This document shows positions 8,862-18,274 of a DNA stretch of 64,000 nucleotides, one piece after another (the stretch's first letter is position 1; the number at the start of each line of letters is the position of its first letter). The DNA comes from Vibrio sp. BS-M-Sm-2 (GTDB lineage: Bacteria > Pseudomonadota > Gammaproteobacteria > Enterobacterales > Vibrionaceae), in NCBI RefSeq assembly GCF_041504345.1, contig NZ_CP167894.1:248001-312000 (forward strand). The letters are read 5' to 3'. The position numbers and the translations under genes were made by a program. Below the pieces are notes generated by a model that saw only the letters and a program-made list of their open reading frames with translations, did no database searches and had not been told where the DNA came from.

Positions 8862-10121
8862 ATGCCATCTATTGTTGTTGTAGGCGCAAACTGGGGCGAC
8901 GAAGGCAAAGGCCGTATCGTTGATTTTTTAGCAGACCAAGCTTCTGCTAGCATTCGCTTTCAAGGCGGAAACAATGCTGGCCATACCGTAGTAAACGACT
9001 TCGGAACCTTCAAACTGCACCAGCTACCAAGTGGTATTTTTAATCCTGATTGTACGGCGGTTCTTGGCCCAGGTATGGTGATCAGCCCTGCTGCGCTAAC
9101 TGAAGAGATTGCAGAAGTACAAGCGGCTGGCATCAAAGTGAAAATGGCGATTTCAGACCGTGCGACACTGTGTCTACCTTTACACGCCCTTGAAGATACG
9201 CTTGAAGAAGAACGTTTAGGCGATGGTGCTTACGGCTCAACACGTCAAGGTATTGCACCAGCGTACGGCGATCGCGTAATGAAGAAAGGCATTCTTGTCG
9301 GTTGGTTGAATCAACCTGAGATTTTAGAGCAGCGCATTCAGTTCCTGCTTGATTGGAAGATGCCTCAGCTCAAAGCGCTATACCCTCAATGTGACTTCAC
9401 TCAAACCGCTTCTGAAATGACAGAGTGGCTACTTGAAGTGACTAAAGCTTGGCGTCCGTTCATTTGCAACGTGACTGAGCCGCTTAAAGCACTTCAATCA
9501 CAAGACGCAAACTTACTATTTGAAGCTCAATTAGGTGCAGGTCGTGACCTTGTCTACGGTGAATACCCATGGACGACCTCTTCTAATGTAACTGCAGCTT
9601 ACGCAGGCATTGGTAGCGGTTTACCCGCTCTTCGCCCTGAGCGCGTTATTGCCGTTGCTAAGTCATTCAGCTCATCAGTGGGTACTGGCACGCTTGTTAC
9701 GGCAATGGAAGAGCAAGACAGCTTCCGCGAAAGCTCTAACGAATACGGTGCAACAACAGGTCGCCCACGTGATATGGGTTACTTCGACGCAGTAGCAACT
9801 CGCAACGGTGTTGACCTGCAAGCCGCGACTGAGATCGCACTGACTAAGATTGATTGCTTGTCTGGTTTATCTGAACTTAAGATCTGTACGGCTTACTCAG
9901 GTGAACACACAGAGAACCCAATTTGGCCGCAAACTGCCGAGCTAAAACCTGTTTATGAAGATATGGCAGGTTGGGATGAAGACATCACGGGTTGCCGCAC
10001 GTTTGAGAGCCTTCCTCAAGCAGCACAAGATTACGTAACTCGTATCGAAGAGTTGATGGGCGTGCCAATTGTAATGGTATCGGTAGGTCCTGAGCGCGAA
10101 CAAATGATCATTCGTGGCTAG
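8862..10121 (+). CDS. purA: Adenylosuccinate synthetase (probable second copy)
   Basis: A 419-residue enzyme that joins IMP and aspartate using GTP to make adenylosuccinate in AMP synthesis. The start ATG at 8862 has AGGAG seven bases upstream; the open frame extends far to the left but overlaps the LysR gene and is not family-like. Signature motifs are the GTP-binding GANWGDEGKGR (residues 8-18), GGNNAGHT near residue 39, and GSTRQGIAPAY near residue 125. Substitution of the usual GxQWGDEGKGK by ANWGDEGKGR, slight shortness against the usual 430 or so residues, and the private LysR regulator suggest this is the accessory paralogue found in Vibrio rather than the housekeeping copy (normally beside hfq/rnr genes). 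That is inference; catalytic residues look intact. Confidence 0.9.
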   Translation: MPSIVVVGANWGDEGKGRIVDFLADQASASIRFQGGNNAGHTVVNDFGTFKLHQLPSGIFNPDCTAVLGPGMVISPAALTEEIAEVQAAGIKVKMAISDRATLCLPLHALEDTLEEERLGDGAYGSTRQGIAPAYGDRVMKKGILVGWLNQPEILEQRIQFLLDWKMPQLKALYPQCDFTQTASEMTEWLLEVTKAWRPFICNVTEPLKALQSQDANLLFEAQLGAGRDLVYGEYPWTTSSNVTAAYAGIGSGLPALRPERVIAVAKSFSSSVGTGTLVTAMEEQDSFRESSNEYGATTGRPRDMGYFDAVATRNGVDLQAATEIALTKIDCLSGLSELKICTAYSGEHTENPIWPQTAELKPVYEDMAGWDEDITGCRTFESLPQAAQDYVTRIEELMGVPIVMVSVGPEREQMIIRG

Positions 10122-10141
10122 TTTAGAAGACTACTACACCC

Positions 10142-10165
10142 ACATCTACATCTACATCTACATCT
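10142..10165. repeat. Four tandem copies of ACATCT
   Basis: A perfect hexanucleotide microsatellite (4 x 6 bp) between the purA stop and its terminator. It is non-coding, so copy-number change would be neutral for protein. Confidence 0.9.
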
Positions 10166-10190
10166 AAGCCCACATTCAGTGGGCTTTTTT
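10166..10190 (+). terminator. Rho-independent terminator after purA-like gene
   Basis: AAGCCCAC/GTGGGCTT stem with a 5-base loop, then T6 on the plus strand, 45 bases after the purA stop codon. Confidence 0.9.
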
Positions 10191-10207
10191 ACGACTGTCA
10201 CGAACAT

Positions 10208-11149
10208 CTAAATCTTGTTTTTCTTATTGAGGTACATGTTTTCATCGGACGACTTTATTAGATTAATGATATTGAAGCTTCGAGAATCAGCAGTACCAAA
10301 ACCATATGAAAAGCCGAGCGAAACCTCATCATCACAACGAAATCCTTCAATGAAATCATTGAATTCAGCGTGAATTTTTTTGACCAATTCACGAGCATAC
10401 CCAGGCTCTTCTGAGTGTATGACGACGATGAATTCATCACCACCGACTCTGGCCGATATAGTGTTGTACTTTGAATTATTTTTAATACATGACGCAAAGC
10501 CAGATATGTAATCATCACCTTTGAAGTGACCATACGTATCATTGATATATTTCAGGTTATCCAAATCAAAATACAAACAAACGATCTCTCCATCGCTGAT
10601 GTTTGCTTTGTTGAATTCATGGAAAAAGCCCCTTCGATTAAGCAGCGTCGTCATGATATCAAAGTGACTGTTTTTGTATAAAATCCTGCTCTCTTCTTTT
10701 AACAAAATTTCAGAACGCAATAGAGTCGATATGTTCTCAATCAAGTTAACTTGGCTTTCGGTATACCTTGTTGGGCTTAAATCAAACACCAAGAGCACCG
10801 CAAACACTTCTTCATCTATATCCCTAACAGGAACCCCGCAAAAAGACTTATAGGCATCCGCTCCCTTTGCAGAAACGGAATCACCACCAGCGTGACCACT
10901 CAAATAAACCGTGCGATTTTCGTTATGCACATACTCACAAAAGAGGCTAATTTTGCTCTTATGTTGGTTACACGATATGTTTGAGGAGCTCCACACGCTC
11001 TCAGAACCAGAGCAACTCAAATCAGAGATCATGATGATGCCCGCATTCGATGCGTCCATTATGTCTCGTATGTTATCCAATATAGATACCCAAGTATCGA
11101 CATCGATATTTCTTTGCATCCCTTCAGAAGAGAACTTATCAAAAAGCAT
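10208..11149 (-). CDS. GAF-GGDEF diguanylate cyclase
   Basis: A 313-residue protein expected to make cyclic di-GMP from GTP. The first 150 residues form a GAF-like sensor (Cys-containing core, GVPVRDIDEEVFAVLLVFD). The GGDEF domain begins near residue 165 with the metal-binding FDLDNLKYINDTYGH and the intact catalytic motif RVGGDEF. The product-inhibition I-site (RxxD five residues before GGDEF) is absent: the preceding residues are YNTISARV. There are no TM segments, so it should be cytosolic and respond to an internal signal. It lies just downstream of the Tad pilus locus on the same strand, and c-di-GMP control of surface attachment would fit, but a 130-base gap separates them and no link is proven. 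Confidence 0.88.
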   Translation of the reverse strand: MLFDKFSSEGMQRNIDVDTWVSILDNIRDIMDASNAGIIMISDLSCSGSESVWSSSNISCNQHKSKISLFCEYVHNENRTVYLSGHAGGDSVSAKGADAYKSFCGVPVRDIDEEVFAVLLVFDLSPTRYTESQVNLIENISTLLRSEILLKEESRILYKNSHFDIMTTLLNRRGFFHEFNKANISDGEIVCLYFDLDNLKYINDTYGHFKGDDYISGFASCIKNNSKYNTISARVGGDEFIVVIHSEEPGYARELVKKIHAEFNDFIEGFRCDDEVSLGFSYGFGTADSRSFNIINLIKSSDENMYLNKKNKI

Positions 11150-11279
11150 TTATATTTCTTTAGTATCAGACAGTTAAACTTAATCGAACATTCATTAGTA
11201 TACGTTGTAACAAAAATCCCGAGAGCTATCATCTAGGGCGGTTACTACCTACCACTCAGCAACAACCAAGCCCTACATC

Positions 11280-11918
11280 CTAATTTTCTAATTCAGAAGC
11301 ATCATTCGTAGAGGCCCAAATTTCTGAGCGTCGATTCTTCGCTCTACCCTCTGGCGTTGCGTTAGACGCGATCGGTTCACTTTCACCAAACGAACGAATC
11401 ACAAGGCGATTTTTCTCGACACCATCCGCGATTAAACCGTCCGACGTAGTCAGCGCTCTTTGAAGCCCTAACGCTTGGTTGTAACCTGCTTCGCCAGTGC
11501 TGTCAGTGTGGCCATCCACCGTAATCGCGCTGCCGTTAGTCTTTAACTCGCCTGCGAGTTGGCTCAATGCTTTACTGCCCATCGGCGTTAAGTTGTGTTG
11601 GTCAAAACCAAAATGAAGGCGAGCCAATAACCCTTGACGCTCTTGGTTACTGATCCAAGTCTTACATCCTGACTGGTTCATACCTAGATTGGATTGACCA
11701 GCTAACGCTTGTTTTAGCTCACTGCTGTCAGACGACTGCTCTATTTGTAGAAAGCCCTGCCTGTGTTGTGCAATACCAACGACATCATCAACCGTGACAC
11801 TGTGTTGATACTCACTGAACAAAGTATCGCAATAAACACTGATGCCTTCTTTTGCATTGGCGATAAGGCTAAATTGCAATGTCGATATGACGATTGAACC
11901 GATCATTAACTTTTTCAT
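11280..11918 (-). CDS. OmpA-like periplasmic protein, last gene of the Tad pilus locus
   Basis: 212 residues with an N-terminal signal peptide (cleavage near ANA-KEG) and a C-terminal OmpA-like peptidoglycan-binding domain (about residues 110-205; FDQHNLTPMGSKAL, ITVDGHTDSTG, NRRSEIW). It probably anchors the outer-membrane part of the pilus machine to the cell wall. It starts 8 bases after tadG and belongs to the same operon. OmpA-family genes of this size are a regular tail of Vibrio tad loci. Confidence 0.85.
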   Translation of the reverse strand: MKKLMIGSIVISTLQFSLIANAKEGISVYCDTLFSEYQHSVTVDDVVGIAQHRQGFLQIEQSSDSSELKQALAGQSNLGMNQSGCKTWISNQERQGLLARLHFGFDQHNLTPMGSKALSQLAGELKTNGSAITVDGHTDSTGEAGYNQALGLQRALTTSDGLIADGVEKNRLVIRSFGESEPIASNATPEGRAKNRRSEIWASTNDASELEN

Positions 11919-11926
11919 ATTTTCCT

Positions 11927-13489
11927 CTAGTACAACTTAGTTATTCCGCTTGTTTTTGAGCCTTTACGGATGAGTTCTTCTATCTTTTCAATCAATTCAT
12001 CTAAGTTAGATACATCGATAATGTCTTCATTTGGGTCGACAACGCAGTCTTGAAAACCACTTTGCTGAGATGCTCGAAAATCAATTCCGATAACACCTAT
12101 GTATAAGCCTGGTATCTCTTCTCTTGCTTTGTCACACATGCCTCTATCGACTAACCCTTTGAGAATGCCGTTATTTGGGCTTTCCTGCCCATCACTTAAG
12201 ATCAGCAGCATCTTGATTTTCTTGTTGTAAGCCTGTTGTTCTTCTTGATCGGAACTGTTCGGGTCACCGTCATGAAGAACCTGAGATCCTCTCAATATGC
12301 CTTGAAAAGCCGCAGTGCCACCGTCTGCCCACATCGAATTAATCGGATTCAAGTCTGAAAGCTTGTTCGATAAGCGAATGTTGGAAAACTGCGATGAATC
12401 GGAAGAGCCATGCGCATTAAATAGCTCTGTTCCACTCACACCATAGAAATCAGGCTTTAACCCCGACTTATCAGTAAACATCGTCGACACTGATGTCGGT
12501 AAATCTACATAGTTGTATACGTCAGCAACTCGGTAATTATCTTGATTAATCACATCCTTAATACGTTTGGCGTACTTTTGATTGTCCGCCTTTGGATTAT
12601 TGCAACGTGACTGTCGGTCAGCACATCTGATTACGTCATTTTGAGAGTACGTACGCCAGTAATTCCAGTTAACATCGTTATAAGAATAAGGTGATACGTA
12701 GGTTTTATAGTTATCTTTGTAGCTTAATTGGCTGGTTGCGTTGGCTCTATTACCCGAGACGATTTCCCTCGTTCGAACGTTAAATGGCACAAAGCCAACT
12801 CGGTTAAGCAGCTTGTCTCCGGTGGTATCTTCTCCGGGCTCATCACAAACGTATTTCCACTCTCCATCGACATAGTCCTGTTTAATCGATGTGCAAAGAA
12901 TTTTACTGGATATTTGATCGATGGCGGTTTTCAAATCGTCGATTTTTCTGTTTCGATTTGAACCCCATCTGTCGTTCATTGAACCGGAAAAGTCCGACAC
13001 AAAAACAATGTCGATGTTGTTATCACCAAGATACACCGGATACTTTCTCGCTAACGAACGGCCCGCCAGGTCTTGCTGCTCATCAAAAGACGGAATAAAG
13101 CTGCTCGCAAACCAAGAGTCATGCGTCGTCTTGGCATTCACCGTGTATTGGATGTATTCAAGAACCCCAGCACCCTCGTCTTCCGCTTGGTGGAAACGGT
13201 CTGCAGAAAGGTTGGTTGATTTGATATCACGCACATAGTTTTCGACATACTTGGTCGCAAGCACTCGAGCCTGATCCGGTTGATCTTCAATAGTCACTGC
13301 GATGGCTGCAGCCTCTGCGGAATCTCGTAATCGACTGGTCTCCTGAACATAACGTGTGCCTTCCACCGCCCAAAAGGTCATGCCCATAATTGGAACAAGC
13401 AATAAGCCCATCCACACTGCGGCAACCCCTTGTTGCCTTTGGAGACTGAGATGCTGGCGATTGATATGACGCCCATGCTGCATTTTCAT
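11927..13489 (-). CDS. tadG: Tad pilus assembly protein TadG with VWA domain
   Basis: 520 residues. A prepilin-like or anchor hydrophobic segment lies at the N-terminus (about residues 20-45, GVAAVWMGLLLVPIMGMTF), followed by a TadE/G-like region and a von Willebrand factor A domain. The VWA domain is marked by the MIDAS motif DFSGSMND near residue 165 and a later LLILSDGQESPN strand. TadG proteins act in the periplasm or at the surface during Flp pilus assembly and adhesion. It starts five bases after tadF ends. Many Cys residues suggest disulphides in the VWA insertions. Confidence 0.88.
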   Translation of the reverse strand: MKMQHGRHINRQHLSLQRQQGVAAVWMGLLLVPIMGMTFWAVEGTRYVQETSRLRDSAEAAAIAVTIEDQPDQARVLATKYVENYVRDIKSTNLSADRFHQAEDEGAGVLEYIQYTVNAKTTHDSWFASSFIPSFDEQQDLAGRSLARKYPVYLGDNNIDIVFVSDFSGSMNDRWGSNRNRKIDDLKTAIDQISSKILCTSIKQDYVDGEWKYVCDEPGEDTTGDKLLNRVGFVPFNVRTREIVSGNRANATSQLSYKDNYKTYVSPYSYNDVNWNYWRTYSQNDVIRCADRQSRCNNPKADNQKYAKRIKDVINQDNYRVADVYNYVDLPTSVSTMFTDKSGLKPDFYGVSGTELFNAHGSSDSSQFSNIRLSNKLSDLNPINSMWADGGTAAFQGILRGSQVLHDGDPNSSDQEEQQAYNKKIKMLLILSDGQESPNNGILKGLVDRGMCDKAREEIPGLYIGVIGIDFRASQQSGFQDCVVDPNEDIIDVSNLDELIEKIEELIRKGSKTSGITKLY

Positions 13490-13493
13490 TTCA

Positions 13494-14054
13494 CTATCTC
13501 CCTGGCATTATTGAAGATGAGCCAACCTTGACCGTGGTACTCGTACCACCGTTGAAGAAGGGTTTGAACCAAGAGCTCTCCTCTTCACAAAGACTGATGC
13601 GGTACAATGGATACACGACTCCCTTCTCTACGGGCGTCAAATCTGCATGATCTAGAATCGAATCGGTTTGGCAATTTAAGCTTCGATACTTGCTGGTTGA
13701 GAATTCAGCGACATTCGTTTTATTGATCAGTGACTCTATCTTGATGGCCACATTGTCTAGTGGTGTATTGAGCATTCGACTTGCCACTTTCGCCATCTCT
13801 TCTAACTCTGCATTTGTTACGGGTAGGTTTTGTCCTGCCAACACGTCGGCTTCAAAGTAGCGAGTACGCTCTTTAATGACATTCACCAAAGCAAAGCTGG
13901 ATCGATCGAGCTTGGCACGCACGAGCAGCTGATAACTCAGGTCTGCAGCAAACAGGTAAACGCCCCATAAGGCCACAAGAATGAAAACTAACTCAATGGT
14001 GTAAGAGCCTTGTTGACTACGTTTCGCATACACACCTTGATTACTGAGAATCAT
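13494..14054 (-). CDS. tadF: Tad pilus pseudopilin TadF
   Basis: 186 residues with a prepilin-like N-terminus: a short basic leader, then QGSYTIELVFILVALWGVYLF, a G/SxxxxE processing site followed by a hydrophobic helix. Minor pseudopilins TadE and TadF are processed by the TadV peptidase. The gene overlaps tadE by 14 bases. A pair of Cys residues near the C-terminus may form a disulphide. Confidence 0.82.
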   Translation of the reverse strand: MILSNQGVYAKRSQQGSYTIELVFILVALWGVYLFAADLSYQLLVRAKLDRSSFALVNVIKERTRYFEADVLAGQNLPVTNAELEEMAKVASRMLNTPLDNVAIKIESLINKTNVAEFSTSKYRSLNCQTDSILDHADLTPVEKGVVYPLYRISLCEEESSWFKPFFNGGTSTTVKVGSSSIMPGR

Positions 14055-14526
14055 CTTCCCACCCCTCGTGTTCTAAGTTCAAAACCATGGTGCGTGAAAT
14101 ATTTCTATCTGCGGCACCGGTCAATTTAATGACTGGGGTATAACGGTAGGTCACAGTGATCTCGGCTAAGTCGTAATTGAAGTTCAAGCCTTGATCTGAA
14201 TGTCCTCTGTTCGCGATAAAATCGTCATAGGTTTTGAAGTACTGACCTGCGATAGAAAAACGTGAGCTATCAATTAAGAAACTCCAAAGATTGTCATCGT
14301 CTTCAATTAACGACCTAAACTTATTCTCGTACTGTTCGTTGATCCCTTTGCCTTCATATATTTTGGTGTTCCTGATGGTTTCTCTCAGCGAATACTCGGT
14401 CATGTTCACAACGTAAATTTGGTAACTCGATTCGAAGATCGCAAAGGTGGCAAAAAACAGAACAAGCGCACCTAGTACAAACTCAATCGCCGTCACGCCC
14501 TTCTGCTTATTAAGACGCTTCATCAT
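14041..14526 (-). CDS. tadE: Tad pilus pseudopilin TadE
   Basis: 161 residues. The leader MMKRLNKQKG is followed by VTAIEFVLGALVLFF, the same G-xTAIE processing motif as in the Flp pilin of this locus, and then a periplasmic domain. It is a TadE-like minor pilin processed by TadV. It overlaps tadD upstream and tadF downstream, so the three are translationally coupled. Confidence 0.87.
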   Translation of the reverse strand: MMKRLNKQKGVTAIEFVLGALVLFFATFAIFESSYQIYVVNMTEYSLRETIRNTKIYEGKGINEQYENKFRSLIEDDDNLWSFLIDSSRFSIAGQYFKTYDDFIANRGHSDQGLNFNYDLAEITVTYRYTPVIKLTGAADRNISRTMVLNLEHEGWEDDSQ

Positions 14527-15247
14527 TAACTCCCAATTGAGTTAATTCAGCAGCGATGCTCTGGATTTCTTCTGCAGAGAAGTCGCCTTTAAGCAACTTT
14601 TTTGCCGAATCGATTTGCTGGGTTTTCATCAGGGCAATCGCCAGATTCGCTTTAACGGTTTTATTCGCAGGATCTTCTTTTAACACAGGGGCTAATGTTT
14701 GAATCGCTTGTTGATACTCACCATTGGCCATTTGAATCATTGCGATATTGTTCTTAACAACGACATCGTCATAACCGCGTAAACGAGCTTGGTTGAGCTC
14801 TTTCTGTGCTTCGTCGTATTTCCCAACTTTGGTGTAAGACACACCGAGCAAGACGTGAATTTGCCCTGTTCTGTTTCCGTTATCGATAGAGGCTAAGTAA
14901 GCAGAAATGGCACTTTCAATGTCATTTTTTGCATCAAACACTTGGCCTTCTAATTGGTACAAGTTGGGATTTTCGAACCCCTCTTTTTGCAAGTGTTGGA
15001 CATAAAAGTCAGCCGATTCAATATCCCCTTTGTAGAAATAAGCCCATGCCAATTTTTCTTTAACTTCTGGGTCTTCGGAGCCTTGCTCTAATTCAGCTTT
15101 GTAATAGCTAATCAAGCCATCATAGTTGTTCACTTTTTCCATGCTAGTCACGTCGCCAAGCTGCTGGTCTTGTGGTGAAGGGGCCGATTGACAGCCCGCC
15201 AACACACTCAACGTGAGCAAAATGAAACCGATGCGTTTTCCAATCAT
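14510..15247 (-). CDS. tadD: Tad pilus assembly lipoprotein TadD (TPR repeats)
   Basis: 245 residues with a lipobox (LSVLAGCQS, lipidated Cys at about residue 19) and several tetratricopeptide repeats between residues 45 and 215 (for example the LLGVSYTKVGKYDEAQKELN unit). TadD/RcpD-type lipoproteins help outer-membrane secretin assembly in a PilF/PilW-like way. It sits between tadC and tadE in the expected order. Confidence 0.87.
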   Translation of the reverse strand: MIGKRIGFILLTLSVLAGCQSAPSPQDQQLGDVTSMEKVNNYDGLISYYKAELEQGSEDPEVKEKLAWAYFYKGDIESADFYVQHLQKEGFENPNLYQLEGQVFDAKNDIESAISAYLASIDNGNRTGQIHVLLGVSYTKVGKYDEAQKELNQARLRGYDDVVVKNNIAMIQMANGEYQQAIQTLAPVLKEDPANKTVKANLAIALMKTQQIDSAKKLLKGDFSAEEIQSIAAELTQLGVNDEAS

Positions 15248-15259
15248 TCGTAATTCTCC

Positions 15260-16102
15260 CTAGATGCTCAATGTCATTTGCATGATGCTCGGCGCGAGAA
15301 TCAGGATAACGATCGGGAACATGATGAAGAGGATCAAAGGCACGCTCATCTTCGCTGAGAGCTTACCCACCTTTTCCTCGACCGTAAGAATCTGGACCTT
15401 TCGCATATCTTCTGCGAGATCACTTAACACGTGCGCCACGGATGTGCCGTATTGCAGGTTTTGAATGATGGTCAATACAAAGCTTCGAACAGGTGGCGTC
15501 GGAATACGTTCACTCAAGTCATTGAGCGCCTTTTCTAGACCGTGAATTTTCGCAGAGTCGGAGGTGCGCTTAATCTGGTAACAAAGGTCGGAATCAAATT
15601 CCGCTAACTCTTTGCCCAAATAGACTAGCGCCGCTTCAATCGTCATACCGGTTTGAACACAAACCGACATCATGTCGAGCAAATACGGCAGTTGAGCCGA
15701 GGTTCTACTGATCAACATCTTACGTCGCATTTGCAACAAGGTATCTGGAACGACAATGACACCAATCAGCGCGAAAATAACCACGACCAGTTTGTTAGTT
15801 GATGTCATGTCACCCAGCAGCACCAACCCAGAAACCAACGCCAATACCAATAACTTGGCAGGGAAATAGAATTTCGCCCACTCAGTGTTGTAATAGCCGG
15901 CCTCTATCATCTTTTGCTCGAGTTCGTGTCGATGTTCTTTACCAAAACGAACAAAAAAGCGGTTTACACGCGAAGGTGCGCGAACAGCATCATCGCCAAT
16001 ATAGAGTGCAACTTTCTTATGTCGCTGCTCTTTGCGAATCGAGTCGACTATTAGAAAGAGTAACGAAAAGAACAGCACAATAAGGGAAGCCAGTAACATC
16101 AT
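15260..16102 (-). CDS. tadC: Tad pilus inner-membrane platform protein TadC
   Basis: About 280 residues of the GspF/PilC type II secretion platform family. The ATG at 16102 is chosen because it overlaps the tadB stop (ATGA-type) and has GAGGAG eight bases upstream; the longer frame to 16129 lies inside tadB. It has an N-terminal TM, a cytoplasmic T2SF domain (LPYLLDMMSVCVQTGMTIEAAL), and C-terminal TM segments (SVPLILFIMFPIVILILAP). With TadB it forms the membrane base on which the TadA ATPase drives pilus assembly. Confidence 0.88.
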   Translation of the reverse strand: MMLLASLIVLFFSLLFLIVDSIRKEQRHKKVALYIGDDAVRAPSRVNRFFVRFGKEHRHELEQKMIEAGYYNTEWAKFYFPAKLLVLALVSGLVLLGDMTSTNKLVVVIFALIGVIVVPDTLLQMRRKMLISRTSAQLPYLLDMMSVCVQTGMTIEAALVYLGKELAEFDSDLCYQIKRTSDSAKIHGLEKALNDLSERIPTPPVRSFVLTIIQNLQYGTSVAHVLSDLAEDMRKVQILTVEEKVGKLSAKMSVPLILFIMFPIVILILAPSIMQMTLSI

Positions 16103-17001
16103 GCGCGTACTCCTCTTACTAATAACCAAACAATGAACAAACCAAACAGCTCACTGCCAAGCACGTAAAACAATATGATTCTTCCCTCTGGGTCATAGAG
16201 AACAAAATCCACATTAGCGGGATTAACGTAGTTAAGAATAATCATAAAAATCAAAGGAATAGCTGCAACAATTTTGGCGGAGATTCGAGCTTCCGAAGTC
16301 ATCGCCATCTTCTTTTTCTCTAGTGTACGAGAGTCAACCAAAACCCTAATCAATCGTGCTAACACGCCCTTAAGTTGGCCACCTCGAGCAATATTCGCCC
16401 TGATAGTCACGGTAAAAAACAGAAACTCTGGATAAGGGTAGTTTTTACACGATCGTTGAAGCACTACTTCTGGAGATTCGCCTAACTTCAGTCGCTCTCC
16501 CATTAGCTTAAACTCGCGGCCAATCGGGTTGTGCATGACATCGCCTACATAACTGATAGCTTGCATTAAGCTGTCACCCGCGGTGACGGCACTCATTAGA
16601 ATATTCAACGCGTCAGGGAACGTATTCTCAAAATCTCGACGCCTTCTTGTTACCAGAAAACGATAGCCGAAGAAGGTAAACATCAAAGAGGAGCCAAGCA
16701 CCAACCAAAAGTTGGTGATGGAGAGTAGATCGGTAACGATGTACCAAGATGCAATCAGGCTGCCCGTAATATAGAGCGCGATGTATAACGTCGAACGTGG
16801 ACCCAACACCATTAATGTTGGTGAGATGGAATCTTTGAACTTTTGCCAGCCCTGCTTACGCACTAATGACTTCACGTTAATCGCATTAAAGTTTTCAGCC
16901 TCCGCTTCTTCGATATTGAAAAACTGGTAGACCTTTTTGACTTTTGAATCTCGGATCAAAAGCAGCACAAAGGCAAACAGGATTAATGAAACCCAAAGCA
17001 T
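16099..17001 (-). CDS. tadB: Tad pilus inner-membrane platform protein TadB
   Basis: About 300 residues, GspF-like. The ATG at 17001 has AAGGGGG six bases upstream and follows the tadA stop by one base; the longer frame to 17037 lies within tadA. TM segments flank a T2SF domain containing FPDALNILMSAVTAGDSLMQAI, the usual glycine-bearing helix pair. It partners TadC and TadA in the Flp pilus machine. Confidence 0.88.
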   Translation of the reverse strand: MLWVSLILFAFVLLLIRDSKVKKVYQFFNIEEAEAENFNAINVKSLVRKQGWQKFKDSISPTLMVLGPRSTLYIALYITGSLIASWYIVTDLLSITNFWLVLGSSLMFTFFGYRFLVTRRRRDFENTFPDALNILMSAVTAGDSLMQAISYVGDVMHNPIGREFKLMGERLKLGESPEVVLQRSCKNYPYPEFLFFTVTIRANIARGGQLKGVLARLIRVLVDSRTLEKKKMAMTSEARISAKIVAAIPLIFMIILNYVNPANVDFVLYDPEGRIILFYVLGSELFGLFIVWLLVRGVRA

Positions 17002-17002
17002 G

Positions 17003-18274
17003 TTATGCCCCCTTAAACGATGCGATAAGCTCGTCATAGAGCCCGAAAAATTGCGCTTTTTTCACAAGCTCAGATCGTTGCATAATGCCGTCGGTGACGA
17101 ATTCGCCTTTAACAGTTTCTCCGTAATGTGCGTCGTCATAACGAAAGCGATAAATCTCTTCCATCACTACGCTCTCACCTTCCAAACCAACGATTTCAGA
17201 GATGCTCGTGATCTTACGAGACCCATCACGGAGCCTATTAACCTGAACAATCATCTGAACGGCACTGACGATCGTTCTTCGAATCGCATCTAGAGGCTGA
17301 TTCAAGTTCGCCATCATCACCATGGATTCAACACGAGCAATCGCATCGCGCGGTGTGTTGGCGTGCAATGTAGACATTGAGCCATCGTGCCCCGTATTCA
17401 TGGCTTGCAGCATTTCAAACGCTTCAGAGCCACGACACTCACCCAGAATAATGCGGTCTGGACGCATACGAAGCGCGTTGATCACCAACTCTCGCTGGGT
17501 AACTGCTCCGGTCTGTTCAACACTTGAAGTACGTGTTTCCAGTCGAACTAAGTTGGGTTGCTGGAGACGCAGCTCGGCCGCATCTTCAATCGTCACGATA
17601 CGTTCATCTTCAGCGATGTATTGAGACAGCGCATTGAGCAACGTTGTTTTACCTGAGCCAGTACCGCCAGAGATCAATACATTGATGCGGCAGCGCGAAG
17701 CGATCATCAACACTCGCGCCATGTCTGGAGACATCGACCCAAAGCCAATCAAATCTTCAAAGCCGATGTTCTGCTCTCTGAACTTACGAATAGAAATCGC
17801 TGTGCCATCTAAAGCAATCGGAGGAATCACGATGTTCACACGGCTGCCGTCTTCCAACCTGGCATCGACCGTCGGAGACAGTTCATCAACACGCCTTCCG
17901 ACACGTGATGCGATACGCTTGGCAATAGCGAGCAACTGCTCTTCGTTCACAAACGAGACTTCGGACTTTTTAACCTTACCATGTCGTTCGAAAAAGATGT
18001 TGTTGGGCCCGTTCACCATGATGTCTGAGATAGACTGATCTTCGACCAAAGGTTGCAAAGGCCCTAAACCAAACAGTTCATCGATTAAGCTCTTCACCAA
18101 CCCTGATTTCATCATCGAAGTGATCGGTCTTTGGTAGCTATTAGCGAGTAGATCAACCGCTGCTTGTATCTGAGATTCAAGGTCTCGGCGGCTCATTTTC
18201 TGAACCGCTTCTGCATCTAGGGCTTCAAATATTTGGCCACGAAACGCGAGGTATAAGTCTTTGTTAGAACTCAT
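17003..18274 (-). CDS. tadA: Tad pilus assembly ATPase TadA (CpaF family)
   Basis: A 423-residue secretion ATPase that powers Flp pilus assembly. It has an N-terminal helical domain, then a RecA-like core with Walker A ISGGTGSGKTTLLN (near residue 205), Asp and His boxes (IVTIEDAAEL), Walker B RIILGECRGSEAFEML and the HDGSMSTLHANTPRDA segment typical of CpaF/VirB11 enzymes. It overlaps tadZ by 4 bases. It assembles as a cytoplasmic hexamer below TadB/TadC. Confidence 0.94.
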   Translation of the reverse strand: MSSNKDLYLAFRGQIFEALDAEAVQKMSRRDLESQIQAAVDLLANSYQRPITSMMKSGLVKSLIDELFGLGPLQPLVEDQSISDIMVNGPNNIFFERHGKVKKSEVSFVNEEQLLAIAKRIASRVGRRVDELSPTVDARLEDGSRVNIVIPPIALDGTAISIRKFREQNIGFEDLIGFGSMSPDMARVLMIASRCRINVLISGGTGSGKTTLLNALSQYIAEDERIVTIEDAAELRLQQPNLVRLETRTSSVEQTGAVTQRELVINALRMRPDRIILGECRGSEAFEMLQAMNTGHDGSMSTLHANTPRDAIARVESMVMMANLNQPLDAIRRTIVSAVQMIVQVNRLRDGSRKITSISEIVGLEGESVVMEEIYRFRYDDAHYGETVKGEFVTDGIMQRSELVKKAQFFGLYDELIASFKGA

